From Hallerella sp963597395 (GTDB taxonomy: Bacteria; Fibrobacterota; Fibrobacteria; Fibrobacterales; Fibrobacteraceae): 54,456 nucleotides of DNA. Made by a program: the position numbers and the translations under genes. The notes below the pieces were generated by a model. The model worked only from the letters and a program-made list of their open reading frames with translations, did not search any database and had not been told where the DNA came from. This document shows, piece after piece, positions 31,644 to 38,437 of this stretch. Location of the stretch: assembly GCA_963597395.1 (NCBI GenBank), contig CAVBPX010000008.1, positions 1-54,456 of the forward strand. Reading direction: 5' to 3'. Position 1 is the stretch's first letter. Each line of letters opens with the position of its first letter.

Positions 31644-33155
31644 ATGGCATATCCCGAATTTGTCGCCGAGCTCAAGCGTCTGAAGCTGAAGAAGAACGCC
31701 AAAAGGCCAAAGATGGCCCCGAACAGGTTCTACCCGCATTCCGTGGAACTGCAGACGGTCGAACTCATCCGCAAGGAGCTAGAGGCGTTTTCGGAAAAGC
31801 TCCGCTCCGCGGCCATGGCCGGATATACGCTCGACGGTGTGGATGACGTCGCCGCCATTTCCGCATCGCTCGGAGACGACTTCCGGGCCGAGGTCTCCGC
31901 CTTGGCTGGAAAGGTGCTGAACTTCAACGTGACCGCGTTCGCGGAATTTTCCGACCTTGCCGTCGGTGAACGCTATTTCCCTAGCGACAGCGACCAGCAG
32001 GACGTAATCAACGCCTGGACGAGCAACTTCGTCGAGCTTTGCAAGTCCGCCAACGAGGAAATGAAAAAGAAGGTGGCGGGGCGCATCGCGGACGGGGTCC
32101 TGAACGGGACGAACATCCGCGACATCGAGAAGGACATCCGCAATACGTGCAGGACGTTCACGGCCACGAAGGCGGAACTGATAGGGACGACCGAGGTCGG
32201 CAAGCTGAACACGGCCATCGCCCGCCGCCAGAGCGAGTCGTCGGGCATCGAATACTACGAGTGGGGCGCGGCGATGGATGGACGGACCCGCGAAAGCCAC
32301 GCCGTCATGGACGGGAAAATCTGCAAGTGGGGCGACGACACGCACTATTACGCCTGGGAGGACGACCCGAAGAAGCCCGGAAAGAGGAAACTCGTCCGGA
32401 AGGACCGCCCGAAGAACGCCTACATGGGCGCGCCGGGGACCGATTTCCGGTGCCGCTGCGTCGCGCTTCCCTACGTTCCGGAATTCGAGGACGACTACGA
32501 GGAAACCCGCGAAAAAGGCGAACAGCGAGGCGTCCTGCAGGGAAAGAACTCAAGCGCGGCGACCATGGAACTTCTTAAGAAGTCGCTGGCGGAGCAGGCC
32601 GTCAAGCGGCTGAACAGAAGCCTGAACAAGGCTCTCAAGCGGGCGAAGGGATTCGCCAGGGAACGCGGGGAGAAAAACGCCGAGTTCACGGAAGTGGAAC
32701 CGTATATCTGGTCGGACGCAAGGCAGGCGAAGAAGGACAAGTCGTCGGACGAGCGGGTGCAGAAGGAAATGGAGATGGCCCGAATCGCGGTGAGGAACGG
32801 GTACGCGGTCGTCCGGCTTTACGAAAATTCCGGCAGCAAGAGAAAAAATCCCGACTGCTGCATGGACGAACTGGTGACAGAAATGAAACGGTGCAAATTC
32901 GCGAAACTGGAAGCCCGACTTCGTGACGCCCTGGAACAGGCGCCAAACGCATTTATCCAACTAGAGGAGGATAAATCCCATACCGAAATCATGGAGGCCT
33001 TAAAACTCGTCAAAGAAAACATAGAAAAAGACCCCGAGCAAAAGGCGAAGAACAAGGAGAGGTTTCGGAAAATTAGAAGCAATCTGTATTCTGCTTTCGT
33101 GTTTATTTCGTCAGGGAATAAATTCTTCAGAGTCAAATTGTCCCGTTTAAAATAA
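31644..33155 (+). CDS. MuF-type minor head protein with toxin-like C-terminus
   Basis: A 503-residue protein. Residues 90-285 are a Phage_Mu_F domain: RDIEKDIRNTCRTF, ELIGTTEVGKLNTAIARRQ, WGAAMDGRTRESHAVMDGKICKW, GTDFRCRCVALPY. Residues 340-503 are not part of the head domain: NGYAVVRLYENSGSKRKNPDC, then MDELVTEMKRC and a helix-strand series ending FVFISSGNKFFRVKL. This resembles nuclease domains at the end of CdiA-like polymorphic toxins. MuF proteins with swapped toxin ends are known in temperate phages. Its immunity partner is not obvious; the downstream gene at 33424 is a candidate by position only. Confidence 0.82.
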   Translation: MAYPEFVAELKRLKLKKNAKRPKMAPNRFYPHSVELQTVELIRKELEAFSEKLRSAAMAGYTLDGVDDVAAISASLGDDFRAEVSALAGKVLNFNVTAFAEFSDLAVGERYFPSDSDQQDVINAWTSNFVELCKSANEEMKKKVAGRIADGVLNGTNIRDIEKDIRNTCRTFTATKAELIGTTEVGKLNTAIARRQSESSGIEYYEWGAAMDGRTRESHAVMDGKICKWGDDTHYYAWEDDPKKPGKRKLVRKDRPKNAYMGAPGTDFRCRCVALPYVPEFEDDYEETREKGEQRGVLQGKNSSAATMELLKKSLAEQAVKRLNRSLNKALKRAKGFARERGEKNAEFTEVEPYIWSDARQAKKDKSSDERVQKEMEMARIAVRNGYAVVRLYENSGSKRKNPDCCMDELVTEMKRCKFAKLEARLRDALEQAPNAFIQLEEDKSHTEIMEALKLVKENIEKDPEQKAKNKERFRKIRSNLYSAFVFISSGNKFFRVKLSRLK

Positions 33156-33159
33156 AAAA

Positions 33160-33184
33160 GACGGATTTTAAGCAGAAATCCGTC
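33160..33184 (-). terminator. Leftward terminator beyond MuF-toxin gene 1
   Basis: A perfect 9-bp stem (33160-33168 with 33176-33184). On the minus strand it is followed by TTTTTTATTTT, so it stops transcription coming from the right. The T-run lies on that side only. Confidence 0.6.
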
Positions 33185-33255
33185 GTAAAGCGGTCCGCCC
33201 GTCCGAGTCGAAGATTTCTCTTCGAGGATCGGCTTCATAAAATTCCCTTGCGGGC

Positions 33256-33302
33256 TTATGCGTCGCAGTCCCACTTAAGGAACCACTCCATGAAATAAAA
33301 TA
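33256..33302 (-). ncRNA. Possible short leftward transcript start and leader peptide
   Basis: On the minus strand TATTTT (33297-33302) is followed 5 nt later by ATG at 33291 and an 11-codon frame MEWFLKWDCDA. The terminator at 33160-33184 would give a transcript of about 135 nt between two rightward genes. Apart from this unit, the gap 33156-33423 shows only T-runs and promoter parts. Confidence 0.3.
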
Positions 33303-33351
33303 GACAAAACAAACCGGATTGTCAAGGATTTTTTTTTTTTTTGAAACCAAA

Positions 33352-33401
33352 TTTGCAAGTTTTTTTTTTCGGGCCGCCCCGCGCATTTTCGGGCCTATCT
33401 T
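33352..33401 (+). promoter_or_regulatory. Bipartite upstream element, copy f
   Basis: TTTGCAAG with a 10-T run, then TATCTT at 33396, 41 nt from the G. It precedes leader-tagged gene 3. Confidence 0.5.
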
Positions 33402-33411
33402 TACACGAAAA

Positions 33412-33465
33412 AAGGAGTCCAGAATGGATATAGAAGCAATCAAGGCAAAGTACCTCGTGAACGAC
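33412..33465 (+). repeat. Shared translation-start cassette, copy 3
   Basis: AAGGAGTCCAGAATG and 14 codons (MDIEAIKAKYLVND), almost identical to 30681-30734. Confidence 0.85.
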
Positions 33466-33780
33466 GATTTCGTCTCGAAGATGAAAAACGCGAGAGGCCA
33501 CGAGTATGCGCGTCGCGGACTTTCGTTCAACAAAGAAGGCGAAAGCAGGGTTAATTTGGACGCTTACATCCAAAACGCGAATTCCGACCTTGGCGGCCTG
33601 TCCGGACCAGTCCAGATTTACGCGAAGGCAGACAGACGCTTGGGCGGAGGCGTGCCGACGTTCGGCCTCAACTGGAAGGCGATGGGCACGGTGAGCGTTC
33701 CGGAGGCGCAGCTATTCATCAAGAAGCTGCAGCAGGCCATCAAGTTCATCCAGAACGCGCCGAAAGTTTCGCTCCGTTAA
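33424..33780 (+). CDS. Leader-tagged protein 3
   Basis: A 118-residue product: MDIEAIKAKYLVNDDFVS, then a body with RVNLDAYIQNANSDLGG, GPVQIYAKADRR, GLNWKAMGTVSVPEAQLFIKKLQQAIKFI. No family recognised. AAAGGAG is 6-7 nt before the ATG. Its place after the MuF-toxin gene would allow an immunity role, but the shared leader argues for a role common to the tagged group. Confidence 0.66.
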   Translation: MDIEAIKAKYLVNDDFVSKMKNARGHEYARRGLSFNKEGESRVNLDAYIQNANSDLGGLSGPVQIYAKADRRLGGGVPTFGLNWKAMGTVSVPEAQLFIKKLQQAIKFIQNAPKVSLR

Positions 33781-33785
33781 GCCAA

Positions 33786-33855
33786 TTTGCAAGAATTTTT
33801 CCGTTTTCACGCCCGCCGCTCCCCGACGGGTATTTTTGTCGGGAAGAAAAAAGGA
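33786..33855 (+). repeat. Bipartite upstream element, copy g (orphan duplicate of copy d)
   Basis: Seventy bases matching 29590-29659 with a few differences, including GCAAGAATTTTT and TATTTTTG 42 nt apart. No intact gene follows directly; the next frame is the broken XRE gene at 33944, which has its own TATATTTTTG at 33920. Confidence 0.65.
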
Positions 33856-33943
33856 AATTCTCAATTTGTCAAGAGTTTTTTAGAATTTTTTATTTTTTTT
33901 TGAGAAAATCTCAATCCTTTATATTTTTGGGGAGAGGTTTCCT

Positions 33944-34245
33944 ATGGATATTCAAAAATTTCTAGACAGAACCCACCAAACAGGCGTCGAATTGGCCGCA
34001 AAGCTAGGCGTTGACGGTTCCGCGGTTTCTAATTGGTGTAAGGGGAAAACACTCCCAAATACACCGTTTGCGTTCAGCTTTTAAAAATGGGGGCAAAACT
34101 AGACGAATTGTTTGACGAAGAGACCGCGCGGGTCATTGAGCACGATATTTTGGCAATTCCTCGGCAATCGTCCCAAATGTCGGATGAAGAATGCCAAGAG
34201 CTTGTAAAAAGAGGTCTATCGGCTTTGATTTTTAACAGCAAATAA
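33944..34245 (+). pseudogene. Frame-shifted XRE-like regulator
   Basis: The first frame reads MDIQKFLDRTHQTGVELAAK, continues through a helix-turn-helix to KGKTLPN and stops at 34084. The remaining domain continues in another frame from about 34058: KYTVCVQLLKMGAKLDELFD to ECQELVKRGLSALIFNSK, ending 34245. Together they align with the intact protein at 21216, including the end of the HTH and the LSDxxCxxxVxxGLSAL tail. A single-base loss near 34056 explains the break. Programmed frameshifting is less likely but not excluded. Confidence 0.72.
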
Positions 34246-34329
34246 CCGTTATATAACGCAAAATAACGCTAGTTAAGTTAAGAGAAGAGAATAGTACAAG
34301 TACTCCTTTAAAATGAGAGTACTTTTTCT

Positions 34330-34659
34330 TTGGCCCTTTCTTTTTGGCGGCTCAACAAACAAAATTTTTTTTCGGGGAAACCTATTGACGGTTATCAAAT
34401 AATAACCTACATTGTATCCATACCGAAGATCTTCGAACAGGACGGATTCACCTTCTTCTTCTACATGAACGAGCACCTGCCGGTGCACGTCCATGTCATG
34501 AGTCAGGGGAATAAGGCCAAACTCGAGATCGTCGGCGGAAAGGCCGTCGCGGTGATTCCCGGGAGACTTTCCGTTTCCGACCTGAAGAAGGCGGAGAGGA
34601 TTGCCTCGGAAAACAGCGGACTCATCGCGGACAGGTGGCGTGAAACTTTCGACAAGTGA
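34330..34659 (+). CDS. DUF4160 protein
   Basis: A 109-residue frame whose part from about residue 33 matches DUF4160: IPKIFEQDGFTFFFYMNEHLPVHVHV, then KAKLEIVGG and a final helix. DUF4160 proteins are usually paired with DUF2442 and are suspected toxin-antitoxin partners. The start is uncertain: TTG at 34330 opens the frame, yet family members begin near IPKIF (about 34420), where no standard start codon exists. The gene overlaps the following one by up to 4 bp. Confidence 0.7.
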   Translation: MALSFWRLNKQNFFSGKPIDGYQIITYIVSIPKIFEQDGFTFFFYMNEHLPVHVHVMSQGNKAKLEIVGGKAVAVIPGRLSVSDLKKAERIASENSGLIADRWRETFDK

Positions 34660-34667
34660 GGTCTCCA

Positions 34668-35087
34668 ATGGCTGACATTACCGAAAAGGACGTGAAGAGG
34701 CTCTGGGTTGAGGACGACTCGGTCTGCGTCGAGCTTTCCGACGGGCGCGTGGGGCGCGAGTTCTTCCGCGACTACGCGCCGCTCAGGAACGCGACGCCGG
34801 AGCAGCGGGCGAACTGCAGGCTCGACCTCGACGGCGTGTGGTTCGACGACCTCGGCGAGGGGCTCGAACTTTCCGGGTTCTTCGCGCCGAAGAAGACGAA
34901 CCCGATCGGGCGCGTCTTCTGGATGTTCCCGGAGCTGAACGCGGCGGCTTTCGCCCGCAGGCTCGGGATTCCGCAGCCGCTCTTCGCCGCATACGTGAAC
35001 GGCTCCAAGAGGCCGTCGGCGGAAAGGAGGAAACGGATCGGCGAGGAGCTGCACCGTATCGGGCGCGAACTCATGGAATGCGCATGA
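34668..35087 (+). CDS. DUF2442 protein fused to a helix-turn-helix
   Basis: A 139-residue protein. Residues 5-60 match DUF2442: VKRLWVEDDSVCVELSDGRVGREFFRDYAPLRNATPEQRANCRL. Residues 85-135 form a helix-turn-helix, NAAAFARRLGIPQPLFAAYVNGSKRPSAERRKRI. The fusion fits an antitoxin-type autoregulator for the upstream DUF4160 gene. A GTG at 34656 is also in frame; the ATG at 34668 gives the family N-terminus. Confidence 0.72.
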   Translation: MADITEKDVKRLWVEDDSVCVELSDGRVGREFFRDYAPLRNATPEQRANCRLDLDGVWFDDLGEGLELSGFFAPKKTNPIGRVFWMFPELNAAAFARRLGIPQPLFAAYVNGSKRPSAERRKRIGEELHRIGRELMECA

Positions 35088-35231
35088 TGCCTTCTTTCGA
35101 AGAACGCGCCGAGAGGCTCGACCTCAACGACGCACTCGGTACCATCTGTCGCAACCTGTTCTGGTGAACGAGCCGCTCTCCAAGGCGGCCTTGTAAAATC
35201 CTTTTCCTTACAAAAAACTGACACGAATGCG

Positions 35232-35272
35232 AAGCCGAAGCGCGCTTGAACCGCCGTTTCGGCTTTTTTTGT
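35232..35272 (+). terminator. Rho-independent terminator
   Basis: AAGCCGAA and TTTCGGCTT pair around a GC-rich loop; TTTTTTT follows. It ends the DUF4160/DUF2442 unit and separates it from the protease gene. Confidence 0.7.
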
Positions 35273-35308
35273 TGCAATTCCTTGAAGCTCCTTGAAGTGT
35301 TTTAAAGC

Positions 35309-35369
35309 GTATTGCAGTGTTTGTGATAGTCTGTGATAGTTTTGCCCTTTTTAGGGTGTTCCGTGGTTA
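35309..35369 (+). repeat. 61-bp repeat before the protease gene, copy 1
   Basis: GTATTGCAGTG, then a doubled GTGATAGT, then CCCTTTTTAGGG and TGTTCCGTGGTTA. About 95 percent identical to 37360-37420. The short stem is CCCT/AGGG here and ACCC/GGGT in the other copy, so pairing is kept although bases differ. It lies 10 bp before the first ATG of the protease gene. Confidence 0.85.
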
Positions 35370-35379
35370 AATTCTAGCC

Positions 35380-36189
35380 ATGATGACGAGGGACCATTCG
35401 GAATTTCCGGTACAGGCGCTGAAGAGGACGCCGGAGGGCTACCTGACGGGGCGCGTGCGCGCGACCTGCTCGGGCGTGTTCCCCTACCGGACCGCAGACG
35501 GCGGAATAGTGAACCGTCTCCGCCCGGATTCCGAGGTGGGGAAGGCCGAATCGGTCGCCTCCCTGGATTCGAAGCCCGTCACGCTCCGCCATCCGGACGA
35601 GGACGTGACCCCGGACAATGCGAAGCGTCTTCAGGTCGGCTTCACGGGGACGGACGCCGCATGGGACGGTGCCTACGTGGCCGTCACGGTGACCATCACG
35701 GACCGGGACGCCATCGAGGCCATCGAGCGGGGCGAAATCCGTGCGCTTTCGTGCGGCTACGACACCAGGCTCGAGACGGAGCCCGGGAACTGGCGCGGGA
35801 CCGGCTACGACGAAGTGATGACCGACATCCGCTACAACCACGTGGCCCTAGTGAAGGCCGGTAGGGCGGGCGACGGCGTGACCTTCAGGGTCGGGGACTG
35901 CGCCCTCGGGGAGAACTTTTTCAACAACACACCCGGCATGACGCCGGAAGGGGACAACATGAAGACAATGCTCATCGACGGCGTGCAGTGCCAGGCCGAC
36001 GAGGCGGTCGTCTCCCGTGTCCAGGGGCTCGAAAAGGAGCAGAAGGACGCGAAGGACGAAATCGCCAAGGCGAAGCCGGAACTCGACCGCGTGACCGCGG
36101 AACGCGACGCCGCTCTCGCCGAGAATAAGAAACTGAAGGACGCGCAGGTTTCCGACGCGGAAATCGCGCGCTCGTGTCCCCGAGGATAG
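35380..36189 (+). CDS. DUF2213 prohead protease, truncated
   Basis: A 269-residue product. Residues 1-165 match DUF2213 head-maturation proteases: SLDSKPVTLRHPDEDVTPDNAKRLQVGFTG, ALSCGYDTRLE, TDIRYNHVALVKAGRAGDGV. A coiled coil (EKEQKDAKDEIAKAKPEL) follows and breaks off at residue 265 into an out-of-frame tail. Family members are usually longer, with the major capsid gene next. Here the sequence changes abruptly at about 36170 into the end of an unrelated gene, so a deletion has probably removed the C-terminus and following genes. Confidence 0.8.
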   Translation: MMTRDHSEFPVQALKRTPEGYLTGRVRATCSGVFPYRTADGGIVNRLRPDSEVGKAESVASLDSKPVTLRHPDEDVTPDNAKRLQVGFTGTDAAWDGAYVAVTVTITDRDAIEAIERGEIRALSCGYDTRLETEPGNWRGTGYDEVMTDIRYNHVALVKAGRAGDGVTFRVGDCALGENFFNNTPGMTPEGDNMKTMLIDGVQCQADEAVVSRVQGLEKEQKDAKDEIAKAKPELDRVTAERDAALAENKKLKDAQVSDAEIARSCPRG

Positions 36190-36374
36190 CCCCGAACGTC
36201 TTCGTCCAGCTGGACAGCTCGACGGGTTCGGAATACGATTCGGTGATGGCCGTCAAGGGTCGTTTTGTCGTGACGCGGTGCGTTTTCCGCGGAAGCAACG
36301 CCGGCGGCGACTTCACCGTGGAATGCGAGGCCCGCGAAGCCGAACAGCTCCCGAAGGAGGCTTCAGGTGCTTGA
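36174..36374 (+). pseudogene. 3' remnant of a baseplate-region gene
   Basis: A 66-codon frame, APNVFVQLDSSTGSEYDSV to EAEQLPKEASGA, beginning inside the protease tail and overlapping the Gp138-like gene by 8 bp. It has no ribosome-binding site of its own and looks like the last part of a longer protein, probably a beta-rich tail or baseplate component, left by the deletion. Confidence 0.55.
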
Positions 36375-37005
36375 TTTCGTTGAACTTGCGAACGAGACCT
36401 TCGACACGAGGATGGAGGACTTCGAGACCGCCATTCCCGGCGTCGTGGAAAAGGTGAACTCCGACGGCACCGTGGACGCGCGGCCGTCCATCCGGAACGT
36501 GCTGAAGAACATGCAGATGGAGCCCGTGGACCCGAAGACGGGACGGCTACGCCCGGCGAAGGGCGTTCCCGTCCTGTGGCCCGGGACTGCCGCTGCCGTG
36601 GCGAGGTTCGAGCTCGCGGAGGGCGACCCCGTGCTTCTCGTGTCGTCCAGCCGAGACCTGCGTACGTGGAAGGAGGGCGGATGGGACTCGGAATCGCCGT
36701 ATTCCCCGACTTCGTTCGCCGGGAACGACATGAACTCGCTGCTTGCCATTCCTCTGCGCCTCGAAAAGCACGGGACGGCAAAGCCCAAAACCGTCGTCAC
36801 CGTGAACCGGGACGGCTCGGTGAAGGTCGAGTGCGAAAGCCTAGACATCGACGCCGAAAGCGTGAAGATTTCCGGGGAGCTTGAGGTCGGGAAGCGCGTC
36901 AGGGCAGGGGGCGAGGTGACCGCGAACGCGAAGACGCTCCCGGTGAACCTCTCGACGCATACGCACATGACGGCAGTCGGGCCTTCCGACCCGGGCAAGG
37001 GCTAG
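36367..37005 (+). CDS. Gp138-like baseplate spike protein
   Basis: A 212-residue protein. Residues 15-120 match the Gp138 N-terminal OB-like domain: FETAIPGVVEKVNSDGTVDARPSI, GVPVLWPGTAAAVARFELAEGDPVLLVSSSRDLRTW. The C-terminal part is repetitive beta (SVKVECESLDIDAESVKISGEL), typical of a spike, ending LSTHTHMTAVGPS. It forms the membrane-piercing tip of contractile tails. The GTG start at 36367 has AAGGAGG 7 nt upstream. It indicates a myovirus-like ancestry. Confidence 0.82.
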   Translation: MLDFVELANETFDTRMEDFETAIPGVVEKVNSDGTVDARPSIRNVLKNMQMEPVDPKTGRLRPAKGVPVLWPGTAAAVARFELAEGDPVLLVSSSRDLRTWKEGGWDSESPYSPTSFAGNDMNSLLAIPLRLEKHGTAKPKTVVTVNRDGSVKVECESLDIDAESVKISGELEVGKRVRAGGEVTANAKTLPVNLSTHTHMTAVGPSDPGKG

Positions 37006-37286
37006 TCCCTGTTGAGCGGGCGCAGCGCGCCCTTGCGCCTCTCGGTCTCGGAAAGGACGGGTTTCTCCTTCGGCGGATAGCCTATGCCTAGCCGCGAAAA
37101 CACGAAGTGGACGGCCAGGCACACGGCGTAAAAGAACGCGCCGAAGAGAATGGCTGGGATTATCCCGAGCCCGAAAAGGACTCCGAAAAAAAGAAGGGCG
37201 AATATCCCGACGGCAATGCCTATCAGGACGGCGTCCAGAGCCGAGCCGAACAGGCCCAGCGCGGCGAAAATTGCGGGAAACTTCAT
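37002..37286 (-). CDS. Small two-helix membrane protein
   Basis: A 94-residue protein with two to three hydrophobic stretches in residues 3-65 (AALGLFGSALDAVLIGIAVG, FGVLFGLGIIPAILFGAFFY) and a basic tail. It is leftward inside the rightward tail region, and its stop overlaps the convergent Gp138-like stop by 4 bp. AAGGAGG precedes the ATG. A superinfection-exclusion or holin-like role is possible; neither is shown. Confidence 0.62.
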   Translation of the reverse strand: MKFPAIFAALGLFGSALDAVLIGIAVGIFALLFFGVLFGLGIIPAILFGAFFYAVCLAVHFVFSRLGIGYPPKEKPVLSETERRKGALRPLNRD

Positions 37287-37359
37287 CTTGCCTCCTTGCT
37301 TATTTCAAGATATACAAAAAAAACGGAAAAAAGGGCGGCCCGGAGCCGTGTTTTGCAGT

Positions 37360-37420
37360 GTATTGCAGTGTTTGTGATAGTCTGTGATAGTTTCACCCTT
37401 TTTTGGGTGTTCCGTGGTTA
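37360..37420 (+). repeat. 61-bp repeat, copy 2
   Basis: Second copy of 35309-35369, about 2.05 kb away in the same orientation. It runs straight into the truncated fibre gene. Confidence 0.85.
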
Positions 37421-37964
37421 TTTCGCCGACGGCGTCCCCGTCGCATGCAGCGGAACGCTAGCCATCGAGAGCTGGACCAGGACGGTCCTGTTCGCAATCG
37501 ACAGCGACGGCGTCGCCTACGGGACAGCGAGCGTCTCGCAAATAGTATCGACGAACCAGGGCTGCGTGACCATATACATGCGGAAGAGCACCAGCACGAC
37601 CGCCACGGAGGCCCGCGTGGATATCGTCCGGAACCTGCAGGTATTCCGGACCGGGAACGTCGGCGTGCTTTCGGGGAATTTCTGTCCGCGCCCGCTCGCG
37701 CTGTCGTCGGACGACAGCGACTGGTATGCGTTCAACTCCACGACGGCGTTCAAGGTCTCGAACGAGAACGCGGTGACCATCACCGTCCCGTCCGATAACG
37801 ACCTCGGCTCGATGCAGGGGGCGGGGACTTGTTCTTCGACCGGGGACCGGAACCTGTACGTGTCGTGGGTGAATAACAAGCTGCGCTTCGCCAGCTCGGG
37901 CGATTTCTCGAACTTCACGCGCGGGGTGTGGTATTCGTTCTACGTCCCTGTAATATTCGGCTAA
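37407..37964 (+). pseudogene. 3' part of a tail fibre or adhesin gene
   Basis: A 185-codon frame with a beta-rich, Ser/Thr-rich sequence (ARVDIVRNLQVFRTGNVGVL, SVSQIVSTNQGCVTIYMRKS, LYVSWVNNKLRFASSGDF), as in tips of phage fibres. The frame emerges from the 61-bp repeat; the only start near the edge is a GTG inside the repeat without a ribosome-binding site. The 5' part seems to have been replaced. It might still be expressed from the repeat. Confidence 0.6.
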
Positions 37965-37982
37965 TTCAAAGGAGAAAGACCC

Positions 37983-38225
37983 ATGTCAAACAACATCACC
38001 ACGGTGCCGATGCTCCCGGACGCGGAAGGCGTCGGGACGGATGACCTTTTCCGGGGCACGATGCGCGACGCGGGCATTCCCAGGCGCAAGGCGAGCTTTG
38101 CCGAATGGCTCGTGGAGCACTTCGCGAAGAACCACTACGGGAAGAAGAACGACCGGAACGGTATCCGCTTCTACGGGAAAATGAAAATAACCGGCGACAT
38201 CACGGTCGGGGAGGTATTCGGATGA
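37983..38225 (+). CDS. Phage hypothetical protein
   Basis: An 80-residue product, MSNNITTVPMLPDAEGVGTD to GKMKITGDITVGEVFG. Not recognised. AAAGGAG lies 9-10 nt upstream. It follows the fibre remnant, where fibre-assembly or lysis genes usually are. Confidence 0.6.
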   Translation: MSNNITTVPMLPDAEGVGTDDLFRGTMRDAGIPRRKASFAEWLVEHFAKNHYGKKNDRNGIRFYGKMKITGDITVGEVFG

Positions 38226-38437
38226 CGGATCGCACCGGGGGACGTTCGGACCGATACAAGGAAATGGCCGACCGTCTGCGCCCATTCATGATGGCTCGCG
38301 AAAATGAATGCCCGGCCTGGGCTAAACTCGTTTTGCTTCTGAACGGATGGATGAACCCGTGGTCCGCGGTGAACGAACTGGAAAGGCTCTCGTTCCGGAA
38401 TCGGGAAAAGAAACGGAGGCCGTCCAATGCACGATAG
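38222..38437 (+). CDS. Small phage protein
   Basis: A 71-residue helical, basic product (DRYKEMADRLRPFMMAREN). ATGA overlap with the upstream gene and 11-bp overlap with the next. Function unknown. Confidence 0.55.
   Translation: MTDRTGGRSDRYKEMADRLRPFMMARENECPAWAKLVLLLNGWMNPWSAVNELERLSFRNREKKRRPSNAR

Noticed and set aside
35084..35167. 27-codon frame MMPSFEERAERLDLNDALG
   Set aside because: Too short, no ribosome-binding site apart from coding sequence of the upstream gene, no support.
37107..37406. N-terminal extension of the fibre frame to 37107
   Set aside because: The extension is antisense to the membrane protein and crosses the 61-bp repeat; no start signal.
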